Source: an uncultured Clostridia bacterium (GTDB lineage: Bacteria; Bacillota; Clostridia; Christensenellales; CAG-314). From it: 39,584 bases of DNA. Shown here piece by piece: positions 39,426-39,584 of the stretch (position 1 is its first letter; each line of letters opens with the position of its first letter). The DNA lies in contig CAKPYT010000036.1 in NCBI GenBank assembly GCA_934203075.1, positions 1-39,584 of the forward strand, read 5' to 3'. A program made the translations under genes and the position numbers. The notes beneath the pieces are model-generated. The model was not told where the DNA came from. It saw nothing but the letters and a program-made list of their open reading frames with translations, and did not search any database.

Positions 39426-39501
39426 GACCCATTAGCTCAGTCGGTAGAGCACTTGACTTTTAATCAAGGTGTCCGGAGTTCGAATCTCCGATGGGTCACC
39501 A
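39426..39501 (+). tRNA. tRNA-Lys (TTT)
   Basis: 76 bases including CCA. Acceptor GACCCAT/ATGGGTC, discriminator A, anticodon loop CTTTTAA. Substrate of the LysS encoded at 22866-24362. Confidence 0.96.
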
Positions 39502-39508
39502 TTTTTTA

Positions 39509-39584
39509 GCGCCATTAGCTCAGTTGGTAGAGCACCTGACTCTTAATCAGGGTGTCCCGGGTTCGAGCCCCTGATGGCGCACCA
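39509..39584 (+). tRNA. tRNA-Lys (CTT)
   Basis: 76 bases including CCA, ending at the last base of the window. Acceptor GCGCCAT/ATGGCGC, anticodon loop CTCTTAA. The cluster may continue beyond the window. Confidence 0.96.

Overview
The window looks like chromosome of an anaerobic, endospore-forming Clostridia-type Firmicute. The evidence is a SpoIVA gene, a glycyl-radical (anaerobic) ribonucleotide reductase, Rex, a 2[4Fe-4S] ferredoxin, citrate lyase, Firmicute-type promoters and Shine-Dalgarno sites, and Firmicute regulatory motifs (CIRCE, a GAAC-N4-GTTC LexA box, NrdR boxes). Base composition is moderate. I cannot fix the genus. I see no insertion sequence, prophage, CRISPR array or obvious island; most genes are core or metabolic.

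Layout. 1-216 is the 3' end of a 3-hydroxyacyl-CoA dehydrogenase gene. 626-2655 (minus) is groES-groEL behind a sigma-A promoter with a CIRCE operator; groES appears to start at CTG. 2944-3399 is a dCMP deaminase. 3584-8891 is a citrate lyase locus: citD-citE-citF, a terminator-like hairpin, then citC and a fused citXG. 9202-10449 (minus) holds an ECF S component with a Cys-rich tail and a DUF1003 membrane protein. 10696-13122 encodes a large secreted, membrane-anchored M6-like metalloprotease. 13492-15197 is an unknown protein overlapping a GT2-TPR glycosyltransferase. 15538-18458 (minus) is nrdD-nrdG with paired NrdR boxes. 18634-19234 (minus) is queT behind a preQ1-I riboswitch. 19362-20317 (minus) holds two small proteins.

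20404-27215 is a housekeeping run: rex with a DUF362/ferredoxin protein, greA-lysS, tmk-holB-ricT, and a small ferredoxin. 27413-29460 (minus) is dinB, with a LexA box inside its promoter, followed by a flavodoxin-like oxidoreductase. 29788-31525 (minus) is adenine deaminase. 31585-31934 is a non-coding stretch with its own promoter, a 16-bp perfect hairpin and a 19-bp direct repeat, leading into a cyclophilin-like lipoprotein. 32802-37860 is DUF512 radical SAM-der-plsY, then spoIVA. 38289-38879 is an XTP/dITP diphosphatase. 39010-39584 is a tRNA cluster with one promoter: Gly(TCC)-Arg(TCT)-His(GTG)-Gln(TTG)-Lys(TTT)-Lys(CTT).

The genes fit together as anaerobic energy metabolism and redox control (citrate lyase, Rex, ferredoxin, DUF362), nucleotide supply (dCMP deaminase, NrdDG, Tmk, adenine deaminase, RdgB), stress and repair (GroESL, DinB) and sporulation/envelope (SpoIVA, PlsY). 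I did not find a convincing new multi-gene system. The most unusual signals are the tRNA-Gly with an aberrant T loop, the repeat/hairpin leader at 31.6 kb, the CTG start of groES, and the Cys-rich tail on the ECF S component.
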